This document shows, piece after piece, positions 1 to 10,500 of a DNA stretch of 64,000 nt. The notes beneath the pieces are model-generated. The model saw only the letters and a program-made list of their open reading frames with translations. It had not been told where the DNA came from and searched no databases. A program made the position numbers and the translations under genes. This DNA is from Powellomyces hirtus (lineage: Eukaryota; Chytridiomycota; Chytridiomycetes; Spizellomycetales; Powellomycetaceae): positions 434,001-498,000 of the forward strand of contig JAHLKG010000014.1 in assembly GCA_025526995.1 (NCBI GenBank), in the 5' to 3' direction. Every line of letters begins with the position of its first letter. The first letter of the stretch is position 1.

Positions 1-224
1 AGTAGAAAGAAAGAGAAGAGAAGAGAGAGAGAGGCGCCTCCCTCCCATCCATCATCTTCATCATCTACCTAATTATAGCCTTGACCCGCATCATAATAAT
101 ATCACAGCAGCCCGTGATTTCTGTTTCATAAAGAGCCCTGCGATCGATTGATGGATCCAAAAGAGAGAAAGAGAAAAGCGAAGGGCGTAAATGTAGGTTG
201 GGCGCTGAAGAGGGGATGCCAATT

Positions 225-2110
225 CTAGGCCCTCAAGACAGCGTGCATTTCGACAAACGCCATCTTGGTCAGCTGCGCAATGTCCTTCATCACTGAGAGA
301 GAGCGAGAGAGAATAGAGAGGCAGCAAATGAGAAGGAGAGAATAAGAGAGAGTGAGAAAAGTGGATACAATAAGCCTCTCAATAACTCCGCCGTGATGAC
401 GTAACACGTGACTTGGCGAAGCATACATATAGGCTGTCGATGTGTTTTCCCGCCCCCGCCCAAATCTTTCCTCTCCTGCCTTTTTTTTTCCTTTTTTTTT
501 TTTTTTTTTTTTTTTTTTTGGTTGTTTGTTTTGGGCTGCTGTTTTTGCTTACCTTCTTGCGAACACGGCAGCCCGCGCCGCACCACCCTCATCAAAAACT
601 GAATCATCGCTCCAATCCGCACAACCGCTTCCGGGTGCGGCAACCGGCTGAAACACCTCGTGTCGACTGCAAACGGGTTGTGAGCAACGGCCGGCGCAAC
701 GCTGCTGGTGACGAGAAACTCGAGAATGTCGAGAATCGTCGTGTCTATCGCAGATAGAAACAGCAAAAAACACTCAATTTTTTCTCACAGATTTGCTTTG
801 TCTGCCTTTTTTCGTTTCTGATCTTCTTACCTCGTTCAAGCCATTCCGCAGTAACGCTCAACTGCAACGGGTGCGCCGGATCCTGCGACGGGTGGTGGGC
901 GTGCAGTTTGCTGTGCCGCGAGCGGGGCTGAGAGAACGACAACAGAAAAAGTTCCATCAACCACACCGCATCTCTCGCTCTCTCTCTCGTCGTCGTCTCC
1001 CCTGCATGGACTTGCACTGACGGACGCTCCCTCTTACCCACACATACGGACACGGGTACCGTTCATAAGCCGCCAGCATGAACGACGTGAAATTCGGGTC
1101 CTGTGTGATGGTGATGAACCCCAAAAAAAAAAAAAACAAAAAAAAAAGCACATACTCGTTCAATAAACACCACCTCACACTCCAGAGTGTCCCCCCACAT
1201 TTGGTCACAAAAAGCCTATCACCCAACCCCCGCACACACACCCCCCCATCTCCCATCTCGCGGTTCCTGAAATATCACCCACACCCACTCTCGCGCGCTT
1301 TTCCACTCTCCCTCAACATCACATTCACATCAACAGTCCACTTACATCATACATCTCCTCATCCGTAACACTCGGAACCGACCTCGCATGGCTATTTCTT
1401 AAAAAAAAAATACGAAAAAAACCATAAGTACCGCCCACCCCACATCTCACATCTCACATCTCACACTACACTACATTACCGCAAGTTCCCACCCGCCACA
1501 TCCCCCGCATTCGTAAACGCCGGCGTCGTCTGCCCCCCCGCAGCACCACCACTGCACACACGCACCAGCAGTTCCTCGCGCCCGATCGCGGCGACGCAAA
1601 AGTGTTTGAAGCCCTGTGTGAAAAAACGTGTTGTTGTTTTTTTTTTTCCGTTCGTTCGTCTCAAGTGTTTTTTGTGTCCTCGCAACGTACCCGCAACGAC
1701 CCAATCGCCACTATATCCGCCAACGTCGCTTGAAGACGGGTCTGGGGGGGGGGGGATCCCGCAAAAACGATAATGAGAGTATCACAACAACACGAAAGGA
1801 AAATTCAACACCACCCGTCAATAAATAAAAAGCCCCTCAAAAATAGCGGGCGCGGCGCACGCACACCCCCTCACCACCACTCAACCATTTTCGCCGAACC
1901 TGGTTATGCCCCGCCATCCGTTTCTTCAATGGGTTTCTGGTTCTGGGTCTGTCCGGTATGAAGTGGGGCGTTGTGTGTCGCCAAGAGTGGGTTTTTTCGT
2001 GCGGAGGTGTTGGAGAGACGGAAGCGTGCTTACGCGTGGGGGACGCGTTTCGCGTTGTTCGTCATCTGGCCACAAAACATCCTCCCCACTCTCGCCATAT
2101 TTCCAAATTA
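225..2110 (-). CDS. Karyopherin-beta-like protein, 3' part of a multi-exon gene (importin-13/transportin-3 type suspected)
   Basis: At least six small minus-strand exons join in one frame: 1691-1741, 1480-1613, 1346-1391, 1038-1100, 831-927 and 553-744. Each has GT donor and AG acceptor, and the phases match. An upstream exon ending near 2025 and one or two terminal exons below 470 are likely but their joins are uncertain; the stop is probably at 225-227. The peptide alternates hydrophobic helices such as TRLQATLADIVAIGSLR, DTTILDILEFLVTSSV and RIGAMIQFLMRVVRR, the style of the C-terminal HEAT helices of importin-13/transportin-3 receptors, which carry cargo through nuclear pores. That identity is a resemblance judged by eye, without a diagnostic motif. 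The 5' end was not found; homopolymer runs interrupt the region. Another HEAT-repeat protein is possible. Confidence 0.4.
492..519. repeat. Poly-T tract (about 28 bp)
   Basis: An almost pure run of T preceded by a second nine-base T run. It lies in the suspected intron between the exon ending at 553 and the terminal exons of the karyopherin-like gene, where it would be a long purine tract on the coding strand. Confidence 0.9.
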
Positions 2111-2145
2111 TCACATTTACAACAAAAACAGCAACAGCAGCAAAA

Positions 2146-2167
2146 TCCCCCCCCCCCCCCCCCCCCC
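2146..2167. repeat. Poly-C tract (about 22 bp)
   Basis: Uninterrupted C run between CAG-rich sequence and ATCACATAAC, in the presumed 5' portion or upstream region of the karyopherin-like gene. Nearby are alternating TA/CA stretches around 2260-2280. The stretch 2111-2600 holds no exon that I can support. Confidence 0.85.
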
Positions 2168-2600
2168 ATCACATAACTAACACAACCCACTAAGTGGGGG
2201 ATAATAATAGGGGACCCTGCAACGACGAGGTGGTCGGGGATATCTACATACACCCACACACATATATATACATATATACATTTTGATGTATGCCGGGTAT
2301 GTACGTCGGGGTATGGCCAGGGAGATGAAATAGCGATGGGTTAATAAATGTGTGTTTTTTTGGTGCTGCCGTTTCGGATTTCTCCTGTTTTGTGTGTGTG
2401 TGTGTGGGAGGGAGGGTATGTTGGGTGTGTGTTGGGTATAGGTTTTAGTTTTAGAGTTCCTTTTTTTGTGGTTGCTGGTTTAGGAGAGGGTATCGGTGTT
2501 GTCATATATAAAAAGGCCGGGGGGAACGGGATCCTTCCATCGCAAGGTTGCGGCTGCCACTCCTGTTTCATGCGGGGTGTGTGCGTGGTCACTTATGGGC

Positions 2601-5600
2601 CTAGCGCTGTTCGTATCCGACGTTTTCCAGGGCGACCTGCATGTCGATCATTCGCATAGCCGCGTCGCTGTGGCGGGGTCCGGCGGCGTTGGCGAGGAGG
2701 AGGCGGCGGGGGGGTTGTGTTGTGGGTGTGGGACGGGTTGCGGATGTGATGGTGTCGACGCTGGTGATGGGGCAGGTCGCCTGGGAAGGACCCAAGGGGG
2801 TGGTAGTGTTCTTTCCAGACTGTTTCGGGTGCTGGGACAGATCTAGCGCAGGGTGTTCACTGTTGCTGCTACTGCTGCTGCCTGGAAAGGCGGTGTGGTT
2901 GACGGTGCCTTGCCCACAATATCCAAGCGCCCTGCTGCGGCTACTAGCATGCCCACAGTTATGCAGTAGCAGCGTGTTCACCCACTGGGGTGGGAGGAGG
3001 TACGGTTCCGACGCCTGCACGGCGCCCACGCGGTGGAGGAACCCAATAAACTCTCGCCACGCCTCGTCATGGTCGACAAGGGTTTGCGCCGAGCTAACGA
3101 CCACCAAGAGCGCCTGAGCGCGGGTGACGGCGACATTGAACCGTTTCGGGTGGTTGATCACGCCGACATTATGGTCCATGTCTTGTTGCAGAACGTCGCC
3201 GCCGCGGGCGCGGACGCACGAGAGGATAATGACCTTGTATTCCTGGCCTTGATAGTCTTGGACGGTGCCCACGTTCATGTCGCCGAGGTTGGATGTGCGC
3301 AGGACTTGGCGGATGCGTTTGACTTGCTCTTTCGTGGCGGCCATGATGCCAATTTCGGGAATGCTGGCAATACCTTCACTGACAATGCGCCGCGCTGCAC
3401 GCGCGACTTGGTTCAGCTCCTTGCGGTTCCACCAGCCCGTGCGGCCGTCACCCACGTACAGTTCCGCCACCGCGTCGTTTTTGCCAGCGACGTCAATAAA
3501 GGTCATGGGGATGTTGGGATTAGGCAGGCCGCTCCATCCCTGTCGGATGACCGCGTCGGTGACATGCGCTGGAGCCACGGGGCGTAGACTATCGTTATAA
3601 TAAAGAGCAGAGGGCACTGCCAGCATGGTTGGGTGGCTGCGATAGTTGCACGTCAGCGGCGCGCAAGTGGGCCGGACTCGAAGTCCCTGGTGAATGACGC
3701 GCGGGTCAGCAGCGTTGCTAGCGATCCGAAGATCGAGACGGCCGGACGTTGTGGGACGGTACATGACACACGTCGTTGTGAGGCGTTCGAGGAGGGAAGT
3801 GTGGAGGTTTCGAGCGCGGGCTGGTTGGGAATGGATGATGGGGCCCAACTGGTTGGGGTCGCCACACAAGACAACTTTGGCCTGGCGGGTGATGGCGGGC
3901 GTGGAATCGACCAACAGGGACATGGCCAGCAAGGTTTCAGGCTCAGTGGCTTGACCCGCCTCGTCGACCACGAGATGGGTCCAATGGTAAAGGGAGTGGG
4001 GCGCTGCCGTGTCAGCCGGGCAAAGCTCGCGCAGATCCTTGTTGGCAAGACCCAGGGATAGCAAATAGCCAGCGTCGTTGCAGGTGACGACAATGATTCG
4101 TTTCTTGAGCAGTGCGTCCAAGGGCGGGATCTCGTGCATGTCGTTTTTCACAGTGTAGCAGTAATCCTTGATGTCTGGGTGCACTTCGTCTGACAAGCGG
4201 TGCTCGGGATGGTTGATTCTCACCATTTCGTCGCGGGAGACGTGTTTTGCCAAGCGTCTGGTGATGGTGTCGCAAGCAGAGTTTGATGGCGCCGCAACAA
4301 TGATGCGCGCATGCGGATGCATTGCGATGGTTTGCCGCACAAACTCGGTTGCCGTCTTTGTTTTGCCAGTGCCGGGCCCGCCGTTAATGGCGAACACGAC
4401 GTCTCCGTAATCGCCACGAACACCGCGCTCTACCGCCATTTGCTGATCCAAGTTCAGGAAAGGGTCCAGGAACTTTGAGGTGAGCGTAACGGGACCCAAG
4501 GGCACGTTTGGAGGCAACAAGTTGCAGTCCGATTCACGCGGGAATAGGAAACTCCTCAGTCCCTGCATGTCCTCGTTGTCAGACGCAGAGCTAGATTCGA
4601 CAGCAAGAACGGCTTTTCGATGCGCACTGAAATGGTCCGGCGGGACCGGAAAGATGACTACCTTTTCGAGGTCGTCCGGGAGGTCCATGGGTAAGCTGAG
4701 GACGACTTGACCGCTTGCACGGACGAGACCAGCCACATGCCCTCGCAGCTCCCAAAAGTCGTAAACGATCTCCCCAACGTCGTTGACCAGATCCATCGGA
4801 ACAAGCATTTTCACCCACACAGGATTGCCGCGCTGCAATGGCGGCCTTCCTTCCGCGATCCCGGGTACTTTAAGCTTCCACAAACTTCTTCCCCAGGGGT
4901 CTGGCATCTCGCCAGGTGCGCCCCTCGCATAGGGTGTGAAAACAGGGTCAAACAAGGTACAGTTTCGGTACATGGTCTCTATGGCGCTCTTTTCATACCG
5001 CAGTGAGGTGTTGAAATGGAGAGAGAATGTATGACGATCAAGGGGCAGACGACTGGCTCCCTTTGGCATTGGACCCACATCCGGTACAACCGGCATCTCG
5101 AGCAAAGAGTCGATGCGCTCGGCGGATATGTTTGCATGGTTGTTTTGCAGCCAAAAACGACGGTCGTTACTTGCCGGCGGAGGTGGTGATTCCCAGATTC
5201 GATCCGGAGGCGTCTCGCTGGTTGCGGCCAGCTGCAACCTCTGAGGCACGAATTTCGCAGCGAGGGCTGAAAGTGACATGCCATCCGTGTATAAAATCTT
5301 GATTGATTGCATGACAAGGAGCGGTTGCCTTTTGTGGTAGGTGGGAGCATCTGCAGCCGTGGGGGGAGAAACCTTGTCGAGTAGTACGCAGAGGGTTGCC
5401 TGGACGCATCCTGCGGCATTCCGCTGCCCGACGTGTGCGTTGATGGGAATGTAGCTTCCAGACATTGCCTTCACAAGTTGATGATTGTGGGGACCAGGAT
5501 GGATGGTAAAGTTTGGGTGAGGGGGCAAAATGACGGCGTCTCGTATGATAAAGTCTTCATTGGATGTGTTGAGAAGGGCCATCCCCTTTCGGTGCACTTC

Positions 5601-6554
5601 ATCGTCGCGAGCGTGGAGAAGGTTGACAGGGCCAAAGTCCAGCGGTTGACCAGGACTCGAGCCGGACAAGGACAACAGCCATGAGGGATCGGCAAAGGCA
5701 TCTCGATTGACAGCCATCCATGTGTCCAGATCAGCGAGGATGACCTTTCCTTCCTCGGTCGCATCGATACCGGCTTGGCCGACAGCTCTGCCAATCATTC
5801 GCAAGTGTCCAAGGAGGGTTAGGAATGCGTCCCGGCTTGAGGCCAAAGCGGCCGACAGGTTGGGTGTTTGTGTGGCGCTTGGTATTGTGGGGCCGGGTGT
5901 TGTGGTGCTCGTTGCCGACGACGCTTCTTGTAATGGTAAAGTTGCTTGTGATTTGTCAGGAGCGGACTTACGGAATAGTGTCCTGGTCAAAGTTGAGTTT
6001 GACGTACTCGTTGACAGCAGTGGACCGTCCATGTCATGCAGTGTTTGGGCGTGGGAATTCTGTTGAGCGAGAGCATTTCCTTGGACGTTGGCGGCGTGGG
6101 ACTCTGGAAGATGGTGCGCAGGGGCACCCTTTTCGACGGGGTCTGTGTTGGGTTTAGCGGGGTGGGAATTTGGAGGTTGCGCGAGATGTTTTCCATTGAG
6201 GTTTATAATGTGTCCGTCTGGAGTCTTGAGAACGACGCCGGGAAGTTTTCTCAGTGTTGGGGTTGGCGTTGGCCCGTTTGCCAACCCAAGCAGCATGGTA
6301 ACGAATGCACAGACAAGACAGCTGTGCCAGATAAGATGGGTGGGAGGGAGAACGGATGGTTTTTCGAGGCGTGACAGGAATGGCGTGTGGGAATGGCGCT
6401 CGGTCGATGGTGGGGAGGAGATTGACAGGTGGGAGGTCGTTGCTGACGTGAGCGTTGAGAGTGGCGCGTGCATCGATCCTATATCCAGGACCACACGCAG
6501 AGCGCTTACGAGATTGTCCTGAAATGAGATTAACTGAACGTCTCGATCAAGCAA
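2601..6554 (-). CDS. MOV10/SDE3-like superfamily 1 RNA helicase
   Basis: A single uninterrupted reading frame of 1317 codons, unusual here because every other recognised gene except the DPBB gene has introns. All UPF1-like SF1 motifs are present in order: motif I GGPGTGKT near residue 725, motif II VVDEAGQATEPE, motif III LCGDPNQLGP, NYRSH, GTVQDYQGQEYKV and RFNVAVTRAQ. The DEAGQ..EPE form separates MOV10/Armitage/SDE3 from UPF1 itself (IDES..ATEPE). These 5'-3' RNA helicases act with Argonaute and on retroelement or aberrant RNA in animals and plants; the role here is inferred. The first residue of motif I is Gly-Gly instead of the usual Gly-Pro. The N-terminal 200 residues and the C-terminal 100 are Ser/Thr/Pro-rich. 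A later start at an in-frame ATG (MLLGLANG) is possible. Confidence 0.85.
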   Translation of the reverse strand: MLDRDVQLISFQDNLVSALRVVLDIGSMHAPLSTLTSATTSHLSISSPPSTERHSHTPFLSRLEKPSVLPPTHLIWHSCLVCAFVTMLLGLANGPTPTPTLRKLPGVVLKTPDGHIINLNGKHLAQPPNSHPAKPNTDPVEKGAPAHHLPESHAANVQGNALAQQNSHAQTLHDMDGPLLSTSTSNSTLTRTLFRKSAPDKSQATLPLQEASSATSTTTPGPTIPSATQTPNLSAALASSRDAFLTLLGHLRMIGRAVGQAGIDATEEGKVILADLDTWMAVNRDAFADPSWLLSLSGSSPGQPLDFGPVNLLHARDDEVHRKGMALLNTSNEDFIIRDAVILPPHPNFTIHPGPHNHQLVKAMSGSYIPINAHVGQRNAAGCVQATLCVLLDKVSPPTAADAPTYHKRQPLLVMQSIKILYTDGMSLSALAAKFVPQRLQLAATSETPPDRIWESPPPPASNDRRFWLQNNHANISAERIDSLLEMPVVPDVGPMPKGASRLPLDRHTFSLHFNTSLRYEKSAIETMYRNCTLFDPVFTPYARGAPGEMPDPWGRSLWKLKVPGIAEGRPPLQRGNPVWVKMLVPMDLVNDVGEIVYDFWELRGHVAGLVRASGQVVLSLPMDLPDDLEKVVIFPVPPDHFSAHRKAVLAVESSSASDNEDMQGLRSFLFPRESDCNLLPPNVPLGPVTLTSKFLDPFLNLDQQMAVERGVRGDYGDVVFAINGGPGTGKTKTATEFVRQTIAMHPHARIIVAAPSNSACDTITRRLAKHVSRDEMVRINHPEHRLSDEVHPDIKDYCYTVKNDMHEIPPLDALLKKRIIVVTCNDAGYLLSLGLANKDLRELCPADTAAPHSLYHWTHLVVDEAGQATEPETLLAMSLLVDSTPAITRQAKVVLCGDPNQLGPIIHSQPARARNLHTSLLERLTTTCVMYRPTTSGRLDLRIASNAADPRVIHQGLRVRPTCAPLTCNYRSHPTMLAVPSALYYNDSLRPVAPAHVTDAVIRQGWSGLPNPNIPMTFIDVAGKNDAVAELYVGDGRTGWWNRKELNQVARAARRIVSEGIASIPEIGIMAATKEQVKRIRQVLRTSNLGDMNVGTVQDYQGQEYKVIILSCVRARGGDVLQQDMDHNVGVINHPKRFNVAVTRAQALLVVVSSAQTLVDHDEAWREFIGFLHRVGAVQASEPYLLPPQWVNTLLLHNCGHASSRSRALGYCGQGTVNHTAFPGSSSSSNSEHPALDLSQHPKQSGKNTTTPLGPSQATCPITSVDTITSATRPTPTTQPPRRLLLANAAGPRHSDAAMRMIDMQVALENVGYEQR

Positions 6555-6583
6555 TGGTCTGTCTCACACAACAAACAAGAACC

Positions 6584-6586
<3 letters not shown>

Positions 6587-6625
<39 letters not shown>
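6587..6625. repeat. (TC)n microsatellite
   Basis: About 19 dinucleotide units directly upstream of the helicase start codon, probably in its 5' leader or promoter (GA repeat on the transcribed strand). Confidence 0.9.
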
Positions 6626-6630
<5 letters not shown>

Positions 6631-6811
6631 GACAACAGACTAGAAATAGTATAGAGTAACCCACACAGCAATGGACTCTTGTCCCACACCTATCAATAGT
6701 ATGGCCATCAGTCAGTCACTCTCTCAGTCAAGAACAATCCTAGATGCAGTCTCTCTCGTCTGGATACTAGATGTAGACAGAACGGGGTGAGTGAGTGAGG
6801 CTAAACATGGG

Positions 6812-6838
6812 ATGATGATGATGATGATGATGATGATG
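6812..6838. repeat. (ATG)n trinucleotide microsatellite
   Basis: Nine consecutive ATG units on the plus strand, in the promoter region between helicase and INO80. If transcribed on the plus strand they would be a run of upstream start codons in one frame. Confidence 0.85.
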
Positions 6839-6863
6839 CATGGGCCACTCACTTCTGCCAACC

Positions 6864-6897
6864 CACCAACCAACCAACCAACCAACCAACCAACCAA
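6864..6897. repeat. CCAA tetranucleotide array
   Basis: Eight CCAA units upstream of INO80. CCAAT-like boxes can bind the HAP complex, but this regular array is more simply a microsatellite. Confidence 0.85.
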
Positions 6898-7583
6898 TCT
6901 TTCATGTCTTCCCTGAGACGAGGGAGGGAGGGCTAAACAGACGAGTCACTTGGGGGGCGATGGAGAGAGTCAAGAGAGAGTCAAGAGAGAGAGGCCGACG
7001 TCACCAGCCTACCCTTGTATGTCCCCCCCCCCGTGCATGTACATATCGATATCGCTACTTGTACGGGTGAGTGAATGAGTGTCAGTTGGGTTGCTGCTGC
7101 GTCGTCCACGTCGTCCGTCGTGTCTGTCGTGTCTGTCGTCCATCCTCGCTTGCCTAACCACACTAACTTACTTGATCATGCATGACTTGCTCTCTTGCAA
7201 CGCGGATATTGCCCCCTCGCTGCTGCTACAAACACTTGTCCCCCTCACTGCCCGTCTCCCACCAACACTCACCCTTCCACATAGGTAGACTCAGAGTCGC
7301 CGTTTCACAAGTCTGGAACTGCCCATTTTTCTGCCCTGCCCACTTTGTCACTTACACAAGCCCTCCAGCCCTTACTGGTAATCTCTCAACCTCCAGGCTT
7401 GCACCCATCCTGCATTCGACGACACCCCCCCGGGAAAAAGTGGACCCAGATACCATCCTCTCACTGCAAAAGTGAAACACACTTGCAATCCTTATTTTGG
7501 AAACTGGCAGTAACCAACTTGAATTCCCACGCCATCATTTCACGTCCTCGGGTCTCGAGTGCCTTGTCTGCCCTCGCGGCCAA

Positions 7584-10500
7584 ATGAGCAGCCGGCAATG
7601 GCGGCCCCGCCAGGGGTCAACCGACAGTCACCACCATCGCTTGCCCGCGGACCTGCCGCCTTCCGAGCAGTTTGCTCCCCACTCAAGGCCAGACGCGTAC
7701 ACTCCGACCTCACCGTACGATCACGAAGCCCCATTCGGGATGCGTCCAACCTCTGGTCGGTCGCGAGAGTCTCCCTACCGCCAGCACCACCACCTCGGCG
7801 CTGCAGAGTCCTACCGCGAGCTTCATAGTGCAGCGGATGTTTTTGAGGGAATTCACGCCCGTCAGCAGCAACACCAGCAGCACAATTCTCGGCACTCGTT
7901 GCCGCCCGCGCACCACTCGGCCTTCCCGGCCACTCCGTCTTATCGAACTCAGTCGCCGTCCGATGCGTTCCAGAGACAGGCTCGCCCGTTCTCCGCGTCG
8001 CATCCTCAGGCGTCGCTGCGTCCGTTCTCTCCGCCCCCGCCTCATCTATCCATCGACGCTACCTCGGCGATAACCCATCCGCCCAACCCCCGGCTCCCTC
8101 CATCCTACACCTCTTCTTCCCTGCACTATCCGCCGCCAACTCCTCTGCATCCGTCTCCACCGACGAATGCTCCATTTGCACCTGCTTGGGACGAACAATC
8201 ATCGCACTCGGAGGATCGTCCTCCATTTACCAATCGCGGCGGATTGTCGCGTTACTCGGTAGACTTGCCTCGCCCTGACAACCGTCGACCTCCTGGTGGT
8301 GGTCCCTACGAATGGGAAAGAAGGGGCAGCAGCAGGGTTGCTGGCTCTATAGCGGGAGACTCTCACCACAGCGATGAGCATCCGAGATCCAGCTCGGACC
8401 GACGGTTTTCTTGGGATGATCTTGGACCGTCAGCCGTGGAATTGGAGAACCGGTTTGTCCTGGATCGCTATCGGCGGCAACGGGAGGAAGACATGAAGCG
8501 CGAACAGGAGATTGAACAGCTGGAAAATGCGAGAAGACAACGAGACGCCCGGTATGCGTACGAGTCCCCTTACGGCCTTCCAGGCTACGCCAGGCAGCAC
8601 CTACATGATGACGGACCACGGGAGCGACAAGGCTTTGACCAGCCGCATCCTCTGCCGAGCAGTGGTTACGGTGACAGCCGAGGCTTCTCGGATGTCAACC
8701 GACACGATCGCGACGACAGTCGGGCCAGCCGCCCCAACGATTTTGAATACTCAACATCCGGTCCGTCGTATCGAGCTCCTGACCATCGACCACAGTTTCA
8801 GCAGCAACTCGTGCGTCACGATGAACGAGCCGACCACAACGGTCGCCCGTTCGCCGCAGAATCTCTGGTCCCATCTCACTATAACAGCTGGCAACAAACA
8901 CCCATCGCGGGCGACACTGAAGCGTGGATTGCCAAAGAGCGGTCGACCAACAACTCGTCCAGAAGCTCAAAGACAAGCAGGCGTGCAGAACGATCCGACT
9001 CAAATGTTCGGGAGCCCATGTCTATATCTGTTCTCGTCAATTCGTCGTCAAGCACACCCGTTCAGTCTACCGCCATTTTGCGGCCTTCAAGCCAAGCCCT
9101 CGCTGCTTTCGAACAGAGAGCGTATCGGGGCTGGGACACACCGCATCATGACGTTGCCAGCATAGATATGCACTCGCAGCAGTCGCCGAAACCACCAGAC
9201 TCGGAGAAACAGCGGTCTCGCACAGCCAAACCGGGAAAGATCAGCCGATCGGAAAGTCGCAGTCAAAGACCAGAACCTGTCATCGATATCCGGCTGGAAA
9301 TGGAGGCGCATCGTGAATCCGAGGTCTCCCCTCCCGCAGCTGCTGTACCGTCAAAAACGAAATCCAGTCGGTCAAGAAGTGGCAAACCAGCCGCGTCTCC
9401 GAAAGGCACCGCAAAGCCTAAAACGTCGTCATCGCGGAAAGGAGCGCAGGGCAAGACACCATTCGCTCTACCTTCAGATACGCCCATCTCTCTACCAGAA
9501 GATGACCCAGTGATCCTACAGCCCATAAGATTGCCTCTGTCCCATGAAACAATCTCTCAGCGAAGCAGAGCTTCATCCAGGCAGCCACAGGCGCCGGAAG
9601 AGGAAGATGATCTCAGTTCGGATCCGGACGACATTGACGTATCCGTAGATCGCAATCTTTCGCCCGAGGCCAAGATCAAGCTCGTCCAATACATGATCCG
9701 ACTCCACGCGCGGAAACGAAAGGTCTTGTCCAGATACAACAAAAATCATGAGCGCAAGCTGGCACGAATTTACGCAAAGCTGAGAAGAAAGTATGGCGAT
9801 AGGTTAGAGCGTGTCTCGACCCCCCGTCGCAAACGGAAACGGAGTGTGGATGAGGGTGCCACCGTGGCGCCAAAGAAGGTCAGAAGTCAGCCTGCCACGC
9901 CTCCTGTTGTCGTCGTCCAAACCCCTGTGCCCGAGGAGACTGAAGAAATGAAGCAAGAGCGGAGGTTGCGGGAATTGGCAAAGGCTCGCGAAAGTCTGTG
10001 GCTGGCGATTGCCAAACGCGACGTACCCAAGGTGAGTGTCGGAACCAAAGAATTTCATCTGTTTTTGAAAAACCGGGTCAGGGTGAGTTAACGCTGGCGT
10101 ATCCCATGCAGGCGCGCCCAATGTTGCAGCAATCTGCTGTCCTCAAACGGCAGAATGCATTGAAAATTGCCCAGCTCGCCCGTCATGTACTCACTCGCAG
10201 CAAACCCACCAAGGCTCAAGCGGCAAAAGAGCTCACCTCGCGAACCAAGCGGGCAGCAAAAGAGATGCTCATGTTTTGGAAAAAGAATGAAAAGGAGGAG
10301 CGGGAGCTTCGGAAAAGGGCAGAAAAGGAGCAAATGGAGCTGCGCAAACGCGAGGAGGAGACGCGCGAAGCTCAGCGGCAGGCGAGAAAATTGAATTTTC
10401 TCATCACGCAGACCGAGCTGTACAGTCACTTTGTGGGCAAGAAACTCGATGGCGACAAGAGTGACGATGGGAAGAGCGAGGAAATCGACCTTGGTTCCGA

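Larger units (their letters stand above)
6555..7583. other. Divergent intergenic region between helicase and INO80, rich in microsatellites
   Basis: About 1 kb between two divergent start codons, so it must hold both promoters. It contains (TC)n at about 6587-6625, (ATG)n at 6812-6838 and a CCAA array at 6864-6897. A purine-rich stretch with AGAGAGAGTC repeats lies near 6961-6993. I see no convincing open reading frame. Confidence 0.7.
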
